A stretch of DNA of 64,000 nt from Aerococcus viridans (GTDB lineage: Bacteria; Bacillota; Bacilli; Lactobacillales; Aerococcaceae): the NCBI RefSeq assembly GCF_002083135.2, contig NZ_NBTM02000001.1, positions 744,001-808,000 on the forward strand. Direction: 5' to 3'. Below the pieces are notes generated by a model. It worked only from the letters and a program-made list of their open reading frames with translations, ran no database searches and was not told where the DNA came from. Position 1 is the stretch's first letter; each line of letters begins with the position of its first letter. Of the stretch, positions 8,426-17,774 are shown piece after piece. The translations under genes were made by a program, and so were the position numbers.

Positions 8426-9319
8426 ATGGAAAATGAACCTAACATGACACCAAGCAACACCAACCCACAACTAGCCCGGCGCGGAATTTATCTCAGTATC
8501 GTCACTTACGTCATCATCTCGACCGCCAAACTCCTTGTCGGCTACAGCTTTGACTCAGATGCGGTCTTTGCGGATGGTTTGAATAACTTTACCGATTCAT
8601 TTGCGTCAATCGCCCTACTAGTGGGCATGATCCTATCCCAACGCCCAGCTGATCAAAACCACCGTTATGGTCATTATAAAATTGAAACCATTACTACACT
8701 GATTATGTCCTTCGTGATTTTCTATATCGGGATTACGGTGACCATTGATTCAACTACGGCCTTAATCAACCAAGAATACGCAGCTCCAACACCCATTAAT
8801 GCGGTTGTTGGCTTGTCTTCTGGGGTCATTATGTCCGGTGTTTACTGGTACAACAACCGTCTTAGCAATAAACTCAATAGTCCAAGTCTTAAAGCTTCTG
8901 CAAAGGACAATTTATCCGATGCCCTGACCTCTTTCGCAACTGCCTTGTCGGTCGTCCTAAGTCGTACCGGTATCCTTTGGCTAGATGGTGCCATGGCTAT
9001 TGTCGTTGGCTTAATCATTATCAAATCAGGGTATGACATCTTCAAAGAGTCCGCCTTTTCCCTATCAGACGGCTTCCCCCAAGAAGATTTAGATAACTAT
9101 CGGAAAATAGTCCTCATGGTATCTGGCGTGCGCGCAGTTTCTGATATCCGCGGCCGTAATTACGGGGCCAATGTCTATATCGACATTACCATCTTGGTAA
9201 ACCCAGAAATTTCTGTTCAAGCGGGTCATGCTATCACTGAAAAAGTAGAATCCGCCCTACAAAAAACAGAAGATGTCACCGCTATCGACGTCCATGTCGA
9301 ACCCTACCAGGAAAACTAA
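8426..9319 (+). CDS. Cation diffusion facilitator (CDF) metal exporter, FieF-like
   Basis: Proton-coupled efflux of divalent cations (Zn, Fe, Mn or Cd) across the cell membrane. About six hydrophobic segments are visible. The second carries FADGLNNFTDSFASIALLVG, whose Asp residues form the transport site with those of the fifth segment (ASAKDNLSDALTSFATA). HRYGHYKIE follows the second segment as usual, and residues from about 215 form the cytoplasmic dimerisation domain with conserved His and Glu. AAAGGAG lies ahead of the ATG. Length is 297, normal. It stands alone between two terminators; the metal cannot be told from the sequence. Confidence 0.9.
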   Translation: MENEPNMTPSNTNPQLARRGIYLSIVTYVIISTAKLLVGYSFDSDAVFADGLNNFTDSFASIALLVGMILSQRPADQNHRYGHYKIETITTLIMSFVIFYIGITVTIDSTTALINQEYAAPTPINAVVGLSSGVIMSGVYWYNNRLSNKLNSPSLKASAKDNLSDALTSFATALSVVLSRTGILWLDGAMAIVVGLIIIKSGYDIFKESAFSLSDGFPQEDLDNYRKIVLMVSGVRAVSDIRGRNYGANVYIDITILVNPEISVQAGHAITEKVESALQKTEDVTAIDVHVEPYQEN

Positions 9320-9340
9320 TTCATTAAATATACTTACAAC

Positions 9341-9377
9341 AAAGACCCGCCACGCTCAATATGAGAAGCAGGTCTTT
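9341..9377 (+). terminator. Bidirectional terminator between the CDF and malY genes
   Basis: AAAGACCCGC and GCAGGTCTTT pair with one mismatch and are followed by a T run on the plus strand; the complementary A run gives the convergent malY gene a T run too. Confidence 0.75.
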
Positions 9378-9406
9378 TTATGTATATTGACTGTTTCTAC
9401 GACAGA

Positions 9407-10591
9407 CTATTGCCATTCTTGAATTGCTTTAACTAAATTATTTGCAGCTGTTTCAATGATCTCTGTCTTAGTCGCTAGATTAATCCGGATATGGGTATCT
9501 TCTGGTCTAGTTGGCCAGTAAGTGGTCCCATAATTGACACCTAAACGGGCACGGTCTTGAACCACTTCTTTCAGGTCTGCATTTTTCACATAAGCGCCTA
9601 AATCAAGCCAAGCAAGGTAAGTTCCTTGTAAGTCTGAGAATTGAACTTGTGGCAAGGCTGTTTGGACTGTTGTTTTAAGTAATTGGTAATTGTCCCAAAT
9701 CACTTGGTTGACGTTCTCCACCCATTCAGCCCCGTAGGTATAGGCCGCTTCTGACGCGATATAACCAGCAGGTTGCCCGCCAGTCACATGAATCGCATGT
9801 AAGAACGTATCCAATTTTTCTCTTAAATCAACCCGTGGCACCACCATAAATGAATGGTTAAAACCAGCTAAGTTAAAGGTTTTTGATGGCGAGGCGAAAA
9901 GGACATAATTGTCAAAATCTGGGTCAATATTTCCAATAGCAATATGCTCATGTCCTGGCATAATCAAATCACGGTGGATTTCATCAGAGAATAATAAGAC
10001 ATCGTATTGCTTACATAAAGCCACTACTTTAGCCAATTCATCACGATGCCAAACGCGACCAGTTGGGTTTTGCGGTGAACAGAATAAGAAAACCTTGATA
10101 TCGTCATCTTTGAAGGCACTCTCCAAAGCGTCAAAATCAATTGTGTACCCTTCTTGTTCATTGCCCAATAAATCTTGCATCACTAAAGTCCGATTAGCTT
10201 CTTCAATAACCGTACGGAAGGGATTGTAAACGGGGTTTTGAATTAAAATGTTGTCCCCTTCATTGGTATACGCATGTAAGGCAAAGGCAATACCCGTACA
10301 TACACCTGGAGCAAACCGGTACCATTCGGCCTTTGTTTCATATTGGAAATGGTCATTTGACCAATCAATCATTGATTGGTAATAAGAATCTGGCACTGAA
10401 TAATAGCCAAAGTATTGGTCATCCACAAAAGATTGAATGGCTGCCGTCACTTCTTTGGCTGGCGCAAAATCCATGTCCGCAATCCAAATCGGCAATAAGT
10501 CTTTGTCCCCAAAAACTGTCTCTAAATCATGCCATTTCATTGCTTTGGTGTTTGAACGGTCAGGACTGTAATCTTTTAAAATATCTACCAT
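9407..10591 (-). CDS. patB: MalY/PatB-type PLP-dependent cystathionine beta-lyase
   Basis: Fold-type I PLP enzyme that cleaves C-S bonds (cystathionine to homocysteine, or cysteine to sulfide) and sometimes acts as an aminotransferase. Residues near the start, LPIWIADMDFAPAKEV, are the MalY/PatB signature. CSPQNPTGRVW, FSDEIHRDLI and the PLP-lysine block SPSKTFNLAGF follow in order. Length is 394, normal. Monocistronic with its own terminator; the upstream region contains no recognisable T-box or S-box. Its place in sulfur amino-acid metabolism fits the MetQ-like gene a few kilobases away, but they are not linked. Confidence 0.9.
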   Translation of the reverse strand: MVDILKDYSPDRSNTKAMKWHDLETVFGDKDLLPIWIADMDFAPAKEVTAAIQSFVDDQYFGYYSVPDSYYQSMIDWSNDHFQYETKAEWYRFAPGVCTGIAFALHAYTNEGDNILIQNPVYNPFRTVIEEANRTLVMQDLLGNEQEGYTIDFDALESAFKDDDIKVFLFCSPQNPTGRVWHRDELAKVVALCKQYDVLLFSDEIHRDLIMPGHEHIAIGNIDPDFDNYVLFASPSKTFNLAGFNHSFMVVPRVDLREKLDTFLHAIHVTGGQPAGYIASEAAYTYGAEWVENVNQVIWDNYQLLKTTVQTALPQVQFSDLQGTYLAWLDLGAYVKNADLKEVVQDRARLGVNYGTTYWPTRPEDTHIRINLATKTEIIETAANNLVKAIQEWQ

Positions 10592-10824
10592 GTTTGTGCC
10601 TCCTATAATTTGTCTATCCTTGTCTTGATATTCTCATTCTATCATATCTAACAGGATTTTGATTCAAGAGACAATCGCTTAAAGGCAATCGTTTTAACCT
10701 ATCAAAACCTTGGCTAATTCTGGCCCCACCGCTTGTCCAGCTCTTCAGGGCAATGCTAGGAAAGTATAGTCCGAAGTCTTACTCACTAATCATGACATCT
10801 CATTTAAGTCCCAATGGCTATTGC

Positions 10825-10853
10825 TTGTTGTCTTAACATTTTCTTGATAGAAT
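10825..10853 (+). promoter_or_regulatory. Promoter of the dhaMKL operon
   Basis: TTGTTG, 17 nt, TAGAAT. It lies about 50 nt upstream of dhaM in a 314-nt divergent intergenic region; a direct repeat of CAATCG (near 10673 and 10687) could bind a regulator, but no further structure is evident. Confidence 0.55.
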
Positions 10854-10905
10854 GTAAGCGAGTACATACCACTTTAGGGAACTTACATACGGAGGCTTCT
10901 CATAT

Positions 10906-11292
10906 ATGACAAATTTACTAATATTAGTGTCTCATAGCCAAACCATCACAGAGGGGCTCAAAGAATTGTTAGAAACCATGGTACCCGACGACAACAATGC
11001 CTTTTCAGTCATCGCTGCCGGGGGGACCGACGACGGCGAAATCGGTACGTCTGTCAGCAAGATCACGGAGGCCATTTTTGCTAATACGGACAAGGAAATT
11101 TTCATCTTCACGGATATGGGATCAGCCGTCTTATCGGCGGAAACGGCCCTAGACTTCGTGGAGGACGAGATAAAAGCCCATATCCACCTTGTTGAAGGGC
11201 CGCTGGTTGAAGGGGCCTATGTGGGTGCTGTTCAATCAACCATTAATCGTACACCAGACCAAATTTTAGAAGCCATTAAAGAACAAAGCTAA
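10906..11292 (+). CDS. dhaM: PTS-dependent dihydroxyacetone kinase, phosphotransferase subunit DhaM
   Basis: EIIA-Man-like protein that receives phosphate from HPr and hands it to the ADP cofactor on DhaL. The start LLILVSHSQTITEGL contains His10, the phosphorylation site. At 128 residues it is the single-domain form typical of Firmicutes, unlike the three-domain E. coli DhaM. GGAGG is upstream. It is the first gene of the dhaM-dhaK-dhaL operon; in many species dhaM is last, so the order is a small variation. Confidence 0.92.
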   Translation: MTNLLILVSHSQTITEGLKELLETMVPDDNNAFSVIAAGGTDDGEIGTSVSKITEAIFANTDKEIFIFTDMGSAVLSAETALDFVEDEIKAHIHLVEGPLVEGAYVGAVQSTINRTPDQILEAIKEQS

Positions 11293-11367
11293 GTGTCCTA
11301 ACGCATGCTTATCTTATTTAAAGTCGTTGATTGTAACCGTGTTATCCATGCCTAAGGAGGTTTTTTC

Positions 11368-12360
11368 ATGAAAAAAATTATCAACCAACCCGGTGATATT
11401 GTCAGCCAAATGGTCAAGGGTTTAGCCAGTGCGCACGCGGATATTCTTGCTCAAGTGCCAGATACTCAAGTCCTCTACCGTACAGCAGAAACCCCAAATA
11501 TCGTTGGGATTGTTTCTGGTGGGGGATCTGGACACGAACCAAGTCATGCAGGATTCGTCGGTAAAGGGATGCTGTCAGCAGCCGTTTCTGGGGAAGTCTT
11601 TACTTCTCCAACGCCAGACCAAATTTTAGAAGGGATTAAAGCTGCTGATAATGGGGCTGGTGTCTTCTTAGTCATCAAAAACTATACTGGTGACGTGATG
11701 AACTTTGAAATCGCCCAGGAATTTGCGGAAGCTGAAGGCATTGAAACCGCCGCAGTCATCGTTGATGATGATATTGCTATGGAAGATTCTACCTATACCG
11801 CAGGCCGACGTGGCATTGCCGGTACAGTCTTTATGCATAAAATCATCGGCTACTACGCAGACCAAGGGAAATCTTTAAATGATTTAAAAGCTATTGCGGA
11901 AAAAGTTAACGATAATCTTAAATCTATCGGCCTTGCCTTAACAGCCGCAACCGTCCCTGAAGTAGGTAAACCTGGTTTTGACATTGCAAATGATGAATTT
12001 GAATATGGTATTGGGATCCATGGGGAACCTGGTTATCGTCGTGAGAAAATCAAACCGGCTAAGGAAATGGCCGCTGAATTGATTGGTAGACTAAAAGAAG
12101 AATTCAACTGGACAACTGGAGATCATTTTGCCGTATTGGTCAATGGTATGGGCGGTACACCGTTAATGGAACTTTACCTATTCTGGAATGATATTCAAGG
12201 ACAGTTGGGAGATGAAGGGCTAGAAGTTGATTTTGTTAAGGTAGGAGACCTGATGACTTCACTGGAAATGCAAGGGGCGTCATTAACCTTACTGAAACTT
12301 GAGGACCCAGACTGGGTAAGTGCCCTACAAGCGCCAGTAAACACTGCAGCTTGGGGATAG
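11368..12360 (+). CDS. dhaK: Dihydroxyacetone kinase subunit DhaK
   Basis: Binds dihydroxyacetone covalently and accepts phosphate from DhaL-ADP to make DHAP. The glycine loop GIVSGGGSGHEPSHAGFVG and the later GIGIHGEPGYRREK are plain; the His in the latter is residue 218, the same number as the substrate-binding His of E. coli DhaK. Length is 330, normal. AAGGAGG precedes the ATG. The TetR-type activator DhaS often found nearby is absent. Confidence 0.95.
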   Translation: MKKIINQPGDIVSQMVKGLASAHADILAQVPDTQVLYRTAETPNIVGIVSGGGSGHEPSHAGFVGKGMLSAAVSGEVFTSPTPDQILEGIKAADNGAGVFLVIKNYTGDVMNFEIAQEFAEAEGIETAAVIVDDDIAMEDSTYTAGRRGIAGTVFMHKIIGYYADQGKSLNDLKAIAEKVNDNLKSIGLALTAATVPEVGKPGFDIANDEFEYGIGIHGEPGYRREKIKPAKEMAAELIGRLKEEFNWTTGDHFAVLVNGMGGTPLMELYLFWNDIQGQLGDEGLEVDFVKVGDLMTSLEMQGASLTLLKLEDPDWVSALQAPVNTAAWG

Positions 12361-12384
12361 TTTAGTTAAGAAAGGATGTCATGT

Positions 12385-12960
12385 ATGGATGTAAATGAAA
12401 CAATAACTTGGTTAGACCATTGGTTTGACCGCTTAATAGAAGAAAAAGCTTATCTATCTGATTTAGACCAAAAAATCGGTGACGGGGACCACGGTAATAA
12501 CATGGCCCGCGGTGCAGTTGCTACTAAGGAAGCCTTGGAAAGCAAACAACCAGCAGATGTATCAGCACTGTTTATGACTGTTGCGCAAACCCTAATGAGT
12601 AAGATTGGTGGTGCATCCGGTCCTTTATATGGTTCTGCCTTCCTAGCCATGGCAACAACGGCTAAAAATTCAGAAAATCTCGCGGATATTTTTGCAGCTG
12701 GTTTAGATAAAATTCAACAAAGAGGTAAAGCAGAACCTGGTGAAAAAACGATGGTTGATATGTGGCATCCGGCTGTTGAAGCTCTAAAAGCCAATAATTT
12801 AAGCCAAGAAGTATTGGATGAGGCTAGCGCTAAAACGGCTGAACTTAAAGCGACGAAAGGTCGTGCTTCCTACTATGGGGAACGGTCTATTGGTGAACCT
12901 GATCCAGGAGCTGAATCTAGTAAATACTTATTTGAAGCCTTAATCAAGACACAAGCATAA
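12385..12960 (+). CDS. dhaL: Dihydroxyacetone kinase ADP-binding subunit DhaL
   Basis: Carries the bound ADP coenzyme that shuttles phosphate from DhaM to DhaK. DLDQKIGDGDHGNNMARG supplies the Mg-binding Asp residues, and KIGGASGPLYGSAF and the C-terminal GRASYYGERSIGEPDPGA fit the family. The ATG at 12385 is chosen because AAAGGA sits 8 nt before it; an in-frame ATG at 12376 overlaps that site. This gives 191 residues. The gene ends ten nucleotides before the 151-bp repeat that opens the island. Confidence 0.93.
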   Translation: MDVNETITWLDHWFDRLIEEKAYLSDLDQKIGDGDHGNNMARGAVATKEALESKQPADVSALFMTVAQTLMSKIGGASGPLYGSAFLAMATTAKNSENLADIFAAGLDKIQQRGKAEPGEKTMVDMWHPAVEALKANNLSQEVLDEASAKTAELKATKGRASYYGERSIGEPDPGAESSKYLFEALIKTQA

Positions 12961-12970
12961 AATTAAATGA

Positions 12971-13121
12971 AGAGGCTGGGACAAAACTACTTTTGCGAAA
13001 AAAGTAGTCCCACTTTCGTTTATTTTTATAAAGATATAGAAAAATACACTCCCACTACTGAACAAAAAAGTTTATAGTTTTGGGAGTGTATTTTTTTGAG
13101 AGACCTTTTGTCCCAGCTCCT
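12971..13121. repeat. 151-bp structured repeat, copy 1 (left island boundary)
   Basis: Begins AGAGGCTGGGACAAAA and ends with a nearly complementary arm TTTTGTCCCAGC. Inside are two further hairpins: CTACTTTT/AAAAGTAG, and ATACACTCCCA/TGGGAGTGTAT. A second copy in the same orientation, with only a few internal base differences, lies at 24618-24768. GAGGCTGGGACA-type elements are widespread intergenic repeats in low-GC Gram-positives. Here it also lies directly after dhaL and could act as a terminator. Confidence 0.9.
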
Positions 13122-13137
13122 TCTTTGTTATTCATTT

Positions 13138-16011
13138 TTAGAAGTTTTTGTTCGTTAACGGGAGTATTTCGCTTTCGATTACATCGGTATACGCTTGTTT
13201 AGCGAATTTTTTCACTCTGAATTTCTTCTGCACTTTCTTCCGATTTTCTTCTAGATAACGGTCTTTATCCATATTCTCAAGGAGGTTACTCTCTCCAGTT
13301 TGTTTACCCGCTTTTTCTGGTTTATAATTCTCGATTAAGTAATGCAAATCATCTTCTTGGACATAGAGACTTTCCGATAAATCATGAACCAATTCACTGA
13401 CACGCTCATCAATACGTTTTTCGATTTCACTCGATACATTAAGCGTATTTTCTGCTTGTGCTAACTCATTACCATCCTTGATTGTTAAGAAGATATCTTC
13501 AATAATTTCACCTAATTTAGGGTTATTATCTTTAAATTTCGTTAAATAAGCTTCAGCGTCAACAATACGTTTGATACGATTTTGACTATTAGGTTCATTA
13601 ACGATCGTTTGCATTAACAGCATTAAGTACTCGTAATCAATTTGTTGCTTGCCTACTTCAGACAACTGATAATCGAAGTCAATCGTTAAGTCATCTTCTT
13701 CGTCTTCATCGATTTGTTCTCTAATTTTTTCTAAGGCGTTCTCATACTTACCATGGTAAGACTCTATTACTTCAGGACGTAAGTTGTATTGTTGTTCAAA
13801 CACATCTTCATCAAACTCTGAATATACTTGGATAGCCCCTAAGCTCTTATCGAATTCTTGATAAGCTTTAACAAAGAGTTTAAGGGTATCAACATCGTCA
13901 TTGACATCAATGCTCTCTGGACTAGGCGCAACAGAAATTAAACGCTCATAAGCGTCCTGGAATCGTCCGTATGACTCATTCCACCCTGGTGCCTGTATTG
14001 CGCTCTCTCCACCATTAGAATACAAAATAAAGGCATTTTCTACAGCTTCTTGATACTGACTTGGATATTGGAAAGTCGTAATCTGACCGTATTGTTTATC
14101 CTTGTCGTAGATACGATTTGTCCGTGAAAAAGCTTGAATTAAATGGTGCGGCTTTGCGGGTGGTCTATCCATGAATAAAATTGCTGTTGAAGGTGAATCG
14201 AATCCAGTTAATAGACGATCAACCACAATCACGATATCTAATTGTTCACTACGTGTACGGTATATATCTTTTTTCCGTGCTAAACGATTATTAATGTCTT
14301 GGTTAAAAGCTCTAACCTGTTCTAGGTCATAATGTGTGTTGAACGTTTCATTATAATCTTGAATGATTTGTTTATACTGTGATTGACGTTCAAAAGAAGT
14401 TTCTTCTGTTTCGTTTAAAGAATAAGTCACCGCTACTTTCGGGAAGTCTGATACTAGACTCTTTGTTTTTTCACTTATCTTAACACTTGATTTACCTTCT
14501 TTTACTTCATTAAACAGTTCATAATAGCGTTGTGCATCAGGAATAGAACGTGTGGTTAAAATCGCACTATAGGTGTTCCCTGGGCCACGAGTAAGTTTGA
14601 ATTTATGTCTTGAGTAATTAACGATTTGATCAATGACTTTTAGTTTGTGTTCATCGTTTTCATAAGCTTCTCTAGGTAATTTGGCTTCTATTTCATGTTC
14701 ACTCAACCCATCTATATCGATACCTGATTGGTCAAAATAATCTACAATAGAGTTCTTTTCGAGTGTATTAATATATTCAACTTGGAAACCGAGTACCGCT
14801 TTATCATGAATAGCTTCTTTTACCGTATATTCATGTAGACGTGGGCCGTACTGTTCTTCTGTTGTACGTGGCATATCCCCAAATTCATCTCGCGCATTCT
14901 CCGCGAATATTGGGGTTCCAGTAAAGCCATACCAAAGGGATTTAGGGAAGAACTTCGTGATTTCTTGTTGTTTTTTAGGGGTCACAGCACGGTGGCACTC
15001 ATCTACAACGAACCCTATGTTTAAATTGCGTAATTTCTTTGCGATACGGTTATCTTCTTTGTCACCGTAACGTTTCATGACATAATTTAATTTTTGTATC
15101 GTTGTTATCACTAAGTCACGGTCATTAGCGGTTAATTTTCGCACCAAATCGGATACGTTATCCGTATCATTCACTTCTACAACGTCATTCATTGCATAAG
15201 ATTTAAAGGCAGTACCCGTTTGTTGGTCAAGGTCAATTCGGTCTACGATAAATATCGTTTTATCTAACGCGGGGCTTCTTAATAAGTTTCTGGCCACTTT
15301 ATAAGACGTAAGTGTTTTACCAGAACCTGTTGTATGCCACACGTAACCAGACTGACGTTGCCTTACGGCTTGCTCTACTGCTAAGATCGCATGAATTTGA
15401 TAAGGTCTAAGTAAAATAATGGCTTTATGGTCAGCATCTAACACAGAGAACTCGGTAATCATTTTATGACCTTGTGGGATAGACAGCACTTCTTTGGCAA
15501 AACCTAAATAGTTATTGACTCTATTATTATTTTTATCTACCCATGAAGTTAAAAACTCTTTATTAATATGTTGGCCGTCAGCAGCTGCGATGTACTTCGT
15601 ATCTACCCCATTTGTGACCACAAACATTTGAAGCATTGAAAAGATACCAGTATATTTACCTTCGTTTGAGTATTTCTTGAACCGTGAAATTGACGATTGT
15701 GAGGCTAATTGTTTTCTGCCTAACACCATTTGAAAGACTGGATCCTGTCGTAACAGATTAGCTGACGAGTCTGCCGAATAACCAGCAATCAATTGCATAA
15801 TGAGCTGTTCTAATATCGCTAAATTATCATGCGTGTAGTAAGCACGGTTATCTTTAATGTCCAGAAGTGATTTTGCCAAATCAGAAAACTTGAAGGTATC
15901 CATTACTTCTTTAACTAAGACTAAACCCGAATCACTCGATAAGCGACCACCTGTATGCGAAATGATGATGTTTGAATTGAATTTTACCTGGTTTTTGTGT
16001 AAGCTAATCAT
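13138..16011 (-). CDS. In-frame chimera: IS1380-type transposase N-terminus fused to truncated type I restriction HsdR
   Basis: One open frame of 957 codons joins two unrelated proteins. Residues 1 to about 111 are the N-terminus of an IS1380-family transposase (SHTGGRLSSDSGLVLV, LIAGYSADSSANLLRQDP, LASQSSISRF). From KKYSNEGKYTG onward it is HsdR, the motor and nuclease subunit of type I restriction: Walker A HTTGSGKT near 226-233, DECH at 337-340, FTGTP near 363-367, and QAFSRTNRI. The normal N-terminal nuclease domain of HsdR (PD-D/E-x-K) is missing. The start has the transposase's own AAGGAG. No hsdM or hsdS is in the window, so restriction is probably lost. The fusion could be a scar or an expressed motor with a foreign DNA-binding domain. 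Confidence 0.85.
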   Translation of the reverse strand: MISLHKNQVKFNSNIIISHTGGRLSSDSGLVLVKEVMDTFKFSDLAKSLLDIKDNRAYYTHDNLAILEQLIMQLIAGYSADSSANLLRQDPVFQMVLGRKQLASQSSISRFKKYSNEGKYTGIFSMLQMFVVTNGVDTKYIAAADGQHINKEFLTSWVDKNNNRVNNYLGFAKEVLSIPQGHKMITEFSVLDADHKAIILLRPYQIHAILAVEQAVRQRQSGYVWHTTGSGKTLTSYKVARNLLRSPALDKTIFIVDRIDLDQQTGTAFKSYAMNDVVEVNDTDNVSDLVRKLTANDRDLVITTIQKLNYVMKRYGDKEDNRIAKKLRNLNIGFVVDECHRAVTPKKQQEITKFFPKSLWYGFTGTPIFAENARDEFGDMPRTTEEQYGPRLHEYTVKEAIHDKAVLGFQVEYINTLEKNSIVDYFDQSGIDIDGLSEHEIEAKLPREAYENDEHKLKVIDQIVNYSRHKFKLTRGPGNTYSAILTTRSIPDAQRYYELFNEVKEGKSSVKISEKTKSLVSDFPKVAVTYSLNETEETSFERQSQYKQIIQDYNETFNTHYDLEQVRAFNQDINNRLARKKDIYRTRSEQLDIVIVVDRLLTGFDSPSTAILFMDRPPAKPHHLIQAFSRTNRIYDKDKQYGQITTFQYPSQYQEAVENAFILYSNGGESAIQAPGWNESYGRFQDAYERLISVAPSPESIDVNDDVDTLKLFVKAYQEFDKSLGAIQVYSEFDEDVFEQQYNLRPEVIESYHGKYENALEKIREQIDEDEEDDLTIDFDYQLSEVGKQQIDYEYLMLLMQTIVNEPNSQNRIKRIVDAEAYLTKFKDNNPKLGEIIEDIFLTIKDGNELAQAENTLNVSSEIEKRIDERVSELVHDLSESLYVQEDDLHYLIENYKPEKAGKQTGESNLLENMDKDRYLEENRKKVQKKFRVKKFAKQAYTDVIESEILPLTNKNF

Positions 16012-16086
16012 GAAGAGAACTCCTTTCTTATGGTTAGTTTAGACACCTTTACCATATCAGAATGGGGTTCTTTTTTCATCACTTAA

Positions 16087-16167
16087 CAGGTGAAAATGAA
16101 AAAGTAAATTTAAGCTGCCGTTAGGCAGTTGGCACATGTTTCAACGAAAAGTATGAATTATTCAGGA
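16087..16167. repeat. 81-bp repeat, copy A
   Basis: Identical to 18257-18337, same orientation. It contains CTGCC-GTTA-GGCAG, a short hairpin. Here it separates the upstream region of the IS1380-type fusion from the remains of a TetR gene. It looks like the end of an insertion element, but no matching transposase is intact. Confidence 0.8.
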
Positions 16168-16379
16168 AAAAACTTAAGGAAATAATCAAGAGGAATAAAA
16201 CCATGTTTGCTGATTTGGACGAGATTGATAAAGATATGATCATTGACTATACAATAGCTGGGATTATAGCTGTATATCAAACTTGGTTTAGAAACAATCA
16301 GAACGTGTCTATTGATGAGATTTCAGTTAAGCTTTCTGAACTTTCTGCAAATGGATTCAATTATTTCATTAAAGGCTAA
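16168..16379 (+). pseudogene. C-terminal fragment of a TetR-family regulator
   Basis: The frame opens exactly at the end of the 81-bp repeat and reads KKLKEIIKRNKTMFADLDEI, then an IIDYTIAGIIAVYQTWF helix and a stop at 16379. This is the ligand-binding C-terminal part of a TetR regulator of the type whose C-domain ends with IREWI-like helices. The helix-turn-helix half is missing, removed by the mobile-element junction. It sits just before a DegV gene that it may once have regulated. Confidence 0.7.
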
Positions 16380-16405
16380 TGTGAGAAGAGAAAAGAGGTA
16401 AGATG

Positions 16406-17296
16406 ATGTCAGAATTTATTTTAAGTTCTTGTTCGACTGCAGACTTAACAGAAAAGCACTTCAACAGTCGTGGTATAAATTATGTTTGTTTTCATTTTAT
16501 GGTAGATGGAAAAGAATATAAAGATGATCTTGGTAAGTCGATTTCATATGACGATTTTTATAAAGCAATGAGTAATGGGGCTGAGACGAAAACATCACAA
16601 GTAAATGTAGGAGAGTTTGTAGATTACTTTTCTTCGTTTCTGAAAGAAGGGAAGGATATTTTACACGTATCACTGTCTTCAGGATTATCTGGAGTATATA
16701 ATTCAGCGTGTGCAGCAAAGCAACTATTGGAAGCGGAATATCCGGATCGAAAAATATACATCGTTGACTCTCTTGCGGCATCGTCTGGTTATGGTTTATT
16801 GATGGATAAACTGGCAGATCTAAGGGACGACGGATACACACTTGAACAGTTGTATGACTGGGTAGAAAATAACAAACTGAATCTACATCATTGGTTTTTT
16901 TCGACTGATTTATCTTTTTATGTTAAAGGAGGAAGAATCTCAAAGACATCTGGATTTGTTGGAACAACATTTAAAATCTGTCCATTGTTAAATATGGATG
17001 AAAATGGAAAATTAACTCCTCAACAAAAAGTAAGAGGTAAGAGACGTGTAATTAGTTTAATTGTAGATAAAATGAAGAATCATGCTATTAAAGATCTTGA
17101 ATATTCTGATAAATGTTATATATCTCATTCTGCTTTTAATTCTGAAGCTCAAGAAGTCGCGAGATTAATCGAGGAATCATTTCCCAACTTGAAGAACAAG
17201 GTTGAAATAAATAATGTTGGAACTACAATAGGTTCACATACCGGTCCAGGAACTGTGGCACTCTTCTTCTGGGGAGACTCAAGAAAAAATAGATGA
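16406..17296 (+). CDS. DegV family fatty-acid-binding protein
   Basis: DegV (FakB-type) proteins bind a fatty acid and present it to the kinase FakA for phosphorylation. Seen here are the N-terminal SSCSTADLT, the block KTSQVNVGEFVDYF, the conserved LSSGLSGVYNSA loop, YIVDSLAASSGYGLL, and a C-terminal TIGSHTGPGTVALFFWG that closes the lipid pocket. Length is 296, normal. The second of two adjacent ATGs is preferred because AGAGG is 7 nt away. No fakA is nearby. The gene is more AT-rich than the flanking core genes and lies in the island. Confidence 0.88.
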   Translation: MSEFILSSCSTADLTEKHFNSRGINYVCFHFMVDGKEYKDDLGKSISYDDFYKAMSNGAETKTSQVNVGEFVDYFSSFLKEGKDILHVSLSSGLSGVYNSACAAKQLLEAEYPDRKIYIVDSLAASSGYGLLMDKLADLRDDGYTLEQLYDWVENNKLNLHHWFFSTDLSFYVKGGRISKTSGFVGTTFKICPLLNMDENGKLTPQQKVRGKRRVISLIVDKMKNHAIKDLEYSDKCYISHSAFNSEAQEVARLIEESFPNLKNKVEINNVGTTIGSHTGPGTVALFFWGDSRKNR

Positions 17297-17621
17297 AACC
17301 TTTAAACTTCCCACTTCACATATTATTTTGCATCGATAGCTAAGCTACAACACACATAGAGTGCGTGGTTTCGATACGTCGGGACGATACCTAGAAATCC
17401 TTAGATTCCAGCACTTTGAGCGATTTATCACGTTCATTGATACTAAGGACAAAAGTCTTTATAAAGAGATCAAAAACCGGCTGCTGGTGTCAGTAGTGAT
17501 CGAGGTCGTATAAGGGGACACGTTATTACATGCTGGCAAACAAAATTAACCGTTCACCGAAGTAAAAAGAAACTAGATCCACAGCACATACTATTTTGAG
17601 TTGCAAAAAGGAAAATATCAT

Positions 17622-17765
17622 GGACACACTGGCTTGATGATGCATGATACCGCTCCAACTCAACGGAATTATTATGTCCTAGGGAACTATGAATACGACA
17701 CCGATTATTATCGAGCTCAATGAATCTGAGGATATTCTGACGAATAGTATCGGTGGTATAATAAA
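17622..17765 (-). pseudogene. Remnant of an IS3-family transposase (OrfB C-terminus)
   Basis: The minus strand reads IRQNILRFIELDNNRCRIHSS then LGHNNSVELERYH, close to the C-terminal RHSSLGY-SP-EFE block of IS3-family OrfB integrases. No further transposase is recognisable. The stretch 17297-17620 beside it contains only short broken frames and no recognisable gene; 17766-17800 leads into IS21-like end repeats. Confidence 0.6.
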
Positions 17766-17774
17766 AAATAAGTG

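Noticed and set aside
12971-13121. CRISPR-like or integron-like repeat
   Set aside because: Only two distant copies exist, each a self-contained set of hairpins; no spacer array or cas gene is present anywhere in the window.
17600-17720. A plus-strand reading frame with HTGLMMHDTAPTQRNYYV
   Set aside because: It is the shadow of the IS3 OrfB fragment, which makes better sense on the minus strand.
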